Part shown: positions 22,693 through 23,043 of the stretch, piece after piece
Numbering within the stretch: position 1 is the stretch's first letter
Layout: every line of letters starts with the position of its first letter
Source: an uncultured Flavobacterium sp.
GTDB taxonomy: Bacteria > Bacteroidota > Bacteroidia > Flavobacteriales > Flavobacteriaceae
NCBI RefSeq assembly: GCF_946220915.1
Contig: NZ_CAMIHH010000049.1
Coordinates: 1 to 23,043, forward strand
DNA length: 23,043 bases
Direction: 5' to 3'
Notes under the pieces: model-generated
The model's input: the letters and a program-made list of their open reading frames with translations, nothing else
Told to the model about the DNA's origin: nothing
Databases searched by the model: none
Translations under genes and position numbers: made by a program

Positions 22693-22790
22693 ACGAAGCA
22701 ATCTTTATAGGTTCAGCGCTGGCGCGATGCATTCGGTTCATGTCTTAGTTATGTGCACAGGCAAGATTCCCGCGCCAGCGGGGGCTTCGT
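22693..22790. repeat. Long GC-rich inverted repeat
   Basis: CGCTGGCGCG (22717-22726) and CGCGCCAGCG (22771-22780) are perfect arms 44 bp apart. An outer pair, ACGAAGC (22693-22699) and GCTTCGT (22784-22790), can extend the structure asymmetrically. An alternative small hairpin, CCCGC-GCCA-GCGGG (22769-22782), uses the right arm, and TGTGCACA (22753-22760) is a palindrome in the loop. This could be a MITE-like or other dispersed element; no transposase or target duplication is seen. Confidence 0.5.
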
Positions 22791-22841
22791 TATAGGTAAA
22801 TATTGATATACTAAGTTTTTTTTGGTATCAAAATTATAATT

Positions 22842-23043
22842 TTATTTTGAAGTCGTCTTTTTTCCAAAAAGATATCCTAATGCTAATGTTATTACAGGAA
22901 TTATAATTTTCCATATTGTTTCAATATTCTTTATTAAATCTTTTTGTAAAGGATCGCAAAACCACTTATCTAAAAAAAATAATAATGTAATTATAACACC
23001 AGAAATAAAACACCACTTTAATACATAATAAACAATTGAATCT
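22842..23043 (-). CDS. C-terminal part of a membrane protein, cut by the window edge
   Basis: On the minus strand an open frame enters at the right edge and runs 66 codons to TAA at 22842-22844. It has no in-frame Met inside the window, so the start is outside. Two hydrophobic segments are visible (roughly residues 10-24 and 43-59 of the fragment), joined by LDKWFCDPLQKDLIKNIET, and the tail is GKKTTSK. It therefore looks like a small membrane protein with two or more helices. By hand count the coding part is about 22% GC, and eight of nine Leu codons are TTA, unlike all the neighbouring genes, which suggests a recent foreign origin. It is not assigned to any family. Confidence 0.6.
   Translation of the reverse strand, partial: DSIVYYVLKWCFISGVIITLLFFLDKWFCDPLQKDLIKNIETIWKIIIPVITLALGYLFGKKTTSK

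Larger units (their letters stand above)
22541..22841. other. Gene-free 300-bp stretch with two structured elements
   Basis: No ORF of convincing composition is found on either strand. The left two thirds have a GC content similar to the chromosome and carry an RNA-like hairpin (about 22598-22660) and a long GC-rich inverted repeat (22693-22790). From about 22795 the sequence becomes strongly A+T-rich and runs into the gene at the window edge. Confidence 0.6.

Noticed and set aside
1..23043. CRISPR array, tRNA, rRNA, transposase or phage genes
   Set aside because: I looked for repeat-spacer patterns, tRNA cloverleaf ends and transposase motifs on both strands and saw none.

Overview
The window looks like chromosomal DNA of a member of the Bacteroidota, most likely the family Flavobacteriaceae (Flavobacterium or a close relative). 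The evidence: a serine hydrolase ending in a type IX secretion (T9SS) type A sorting domain; signal peptides that end in -AQ or -SQ; a Rho factor with a long disordered insertion; a DUF4293 membrane protein; several -7 elements matching the Bacteroidota consensus TAnnTTTG; and few Shine-Dalgarno sequences. I see no rRNA, tRNA, CRISPR array, transposase or phage structural gene. Most of the window is ordinary housekeeping and envelope sequence.

Layout. 1-2400 (minus strand): a tiny Lys/Arg-rich protein, an NTF2-like lipoprotein and dihydrolipoyl dehydrogenase, which is followed by two hairpins. 2535-4424 (plus): a secreted class C beta-lactamase-fold hydrolase. 4448-6961 (minus): truA followed by an ABC exporter half-transporter. 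7081-7578 (plus): a YfcE-type metallophosphoesterase. 7575-10174 (minus): a four-gene operon made of two paralogous copies of a lipoprotein / outer-membrane barrel pair. 10290-10712 (minus): a DUF4293 protein, divergent from rho (10899-12785, plus). 12859-16618 (minus): a secreted protein, a 56-residue acidic/basic disordered protein, topoisomerase IB, a small conserved protein, a bestrophin-like channel and a small secreted protein. 16746-18527 (minus): a long-chain acyl-CoA ligase, divergent from an LtaS/OpgB-type membrane sulfatase-fold enzyme (18665-20590) whose stop codon overlaps the start of a membrane-anchored Cys-phosphatase (20587-21168). 21211-21935 (minus): a frameshift-damaged secreted-protein gene behind a small membrane protein. 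22046-22540 (plus): a zinc-ribbon membrane protein.

The right end differs from the rest. Bases 22541-22841 hold no gene but contain two structured elements: a hairpin with an 11/11-nt internal loop that resembles the flavobacterial Flavo-1 RNA class, and a GC-rich 10-bp perfect inverted repeat. Beyond them the sequence becomes very A+T-rich (about 22% GC by hand count in the coding part), and a membrane-protein gene on the minus strand runs off the window edge. This may be the border of an acquired segment.

The features that most deserve a second look are the duplicated lipoprotein/barrel operon, the doubly frameshifted secreted protein, the structured RNA-like element with its AT-rich edge gene, and the overlapping sulfatase-fold/phosphatase pair. 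None is proven to be a new system. All functional statements come from motifs and family knowledge, without database searches.
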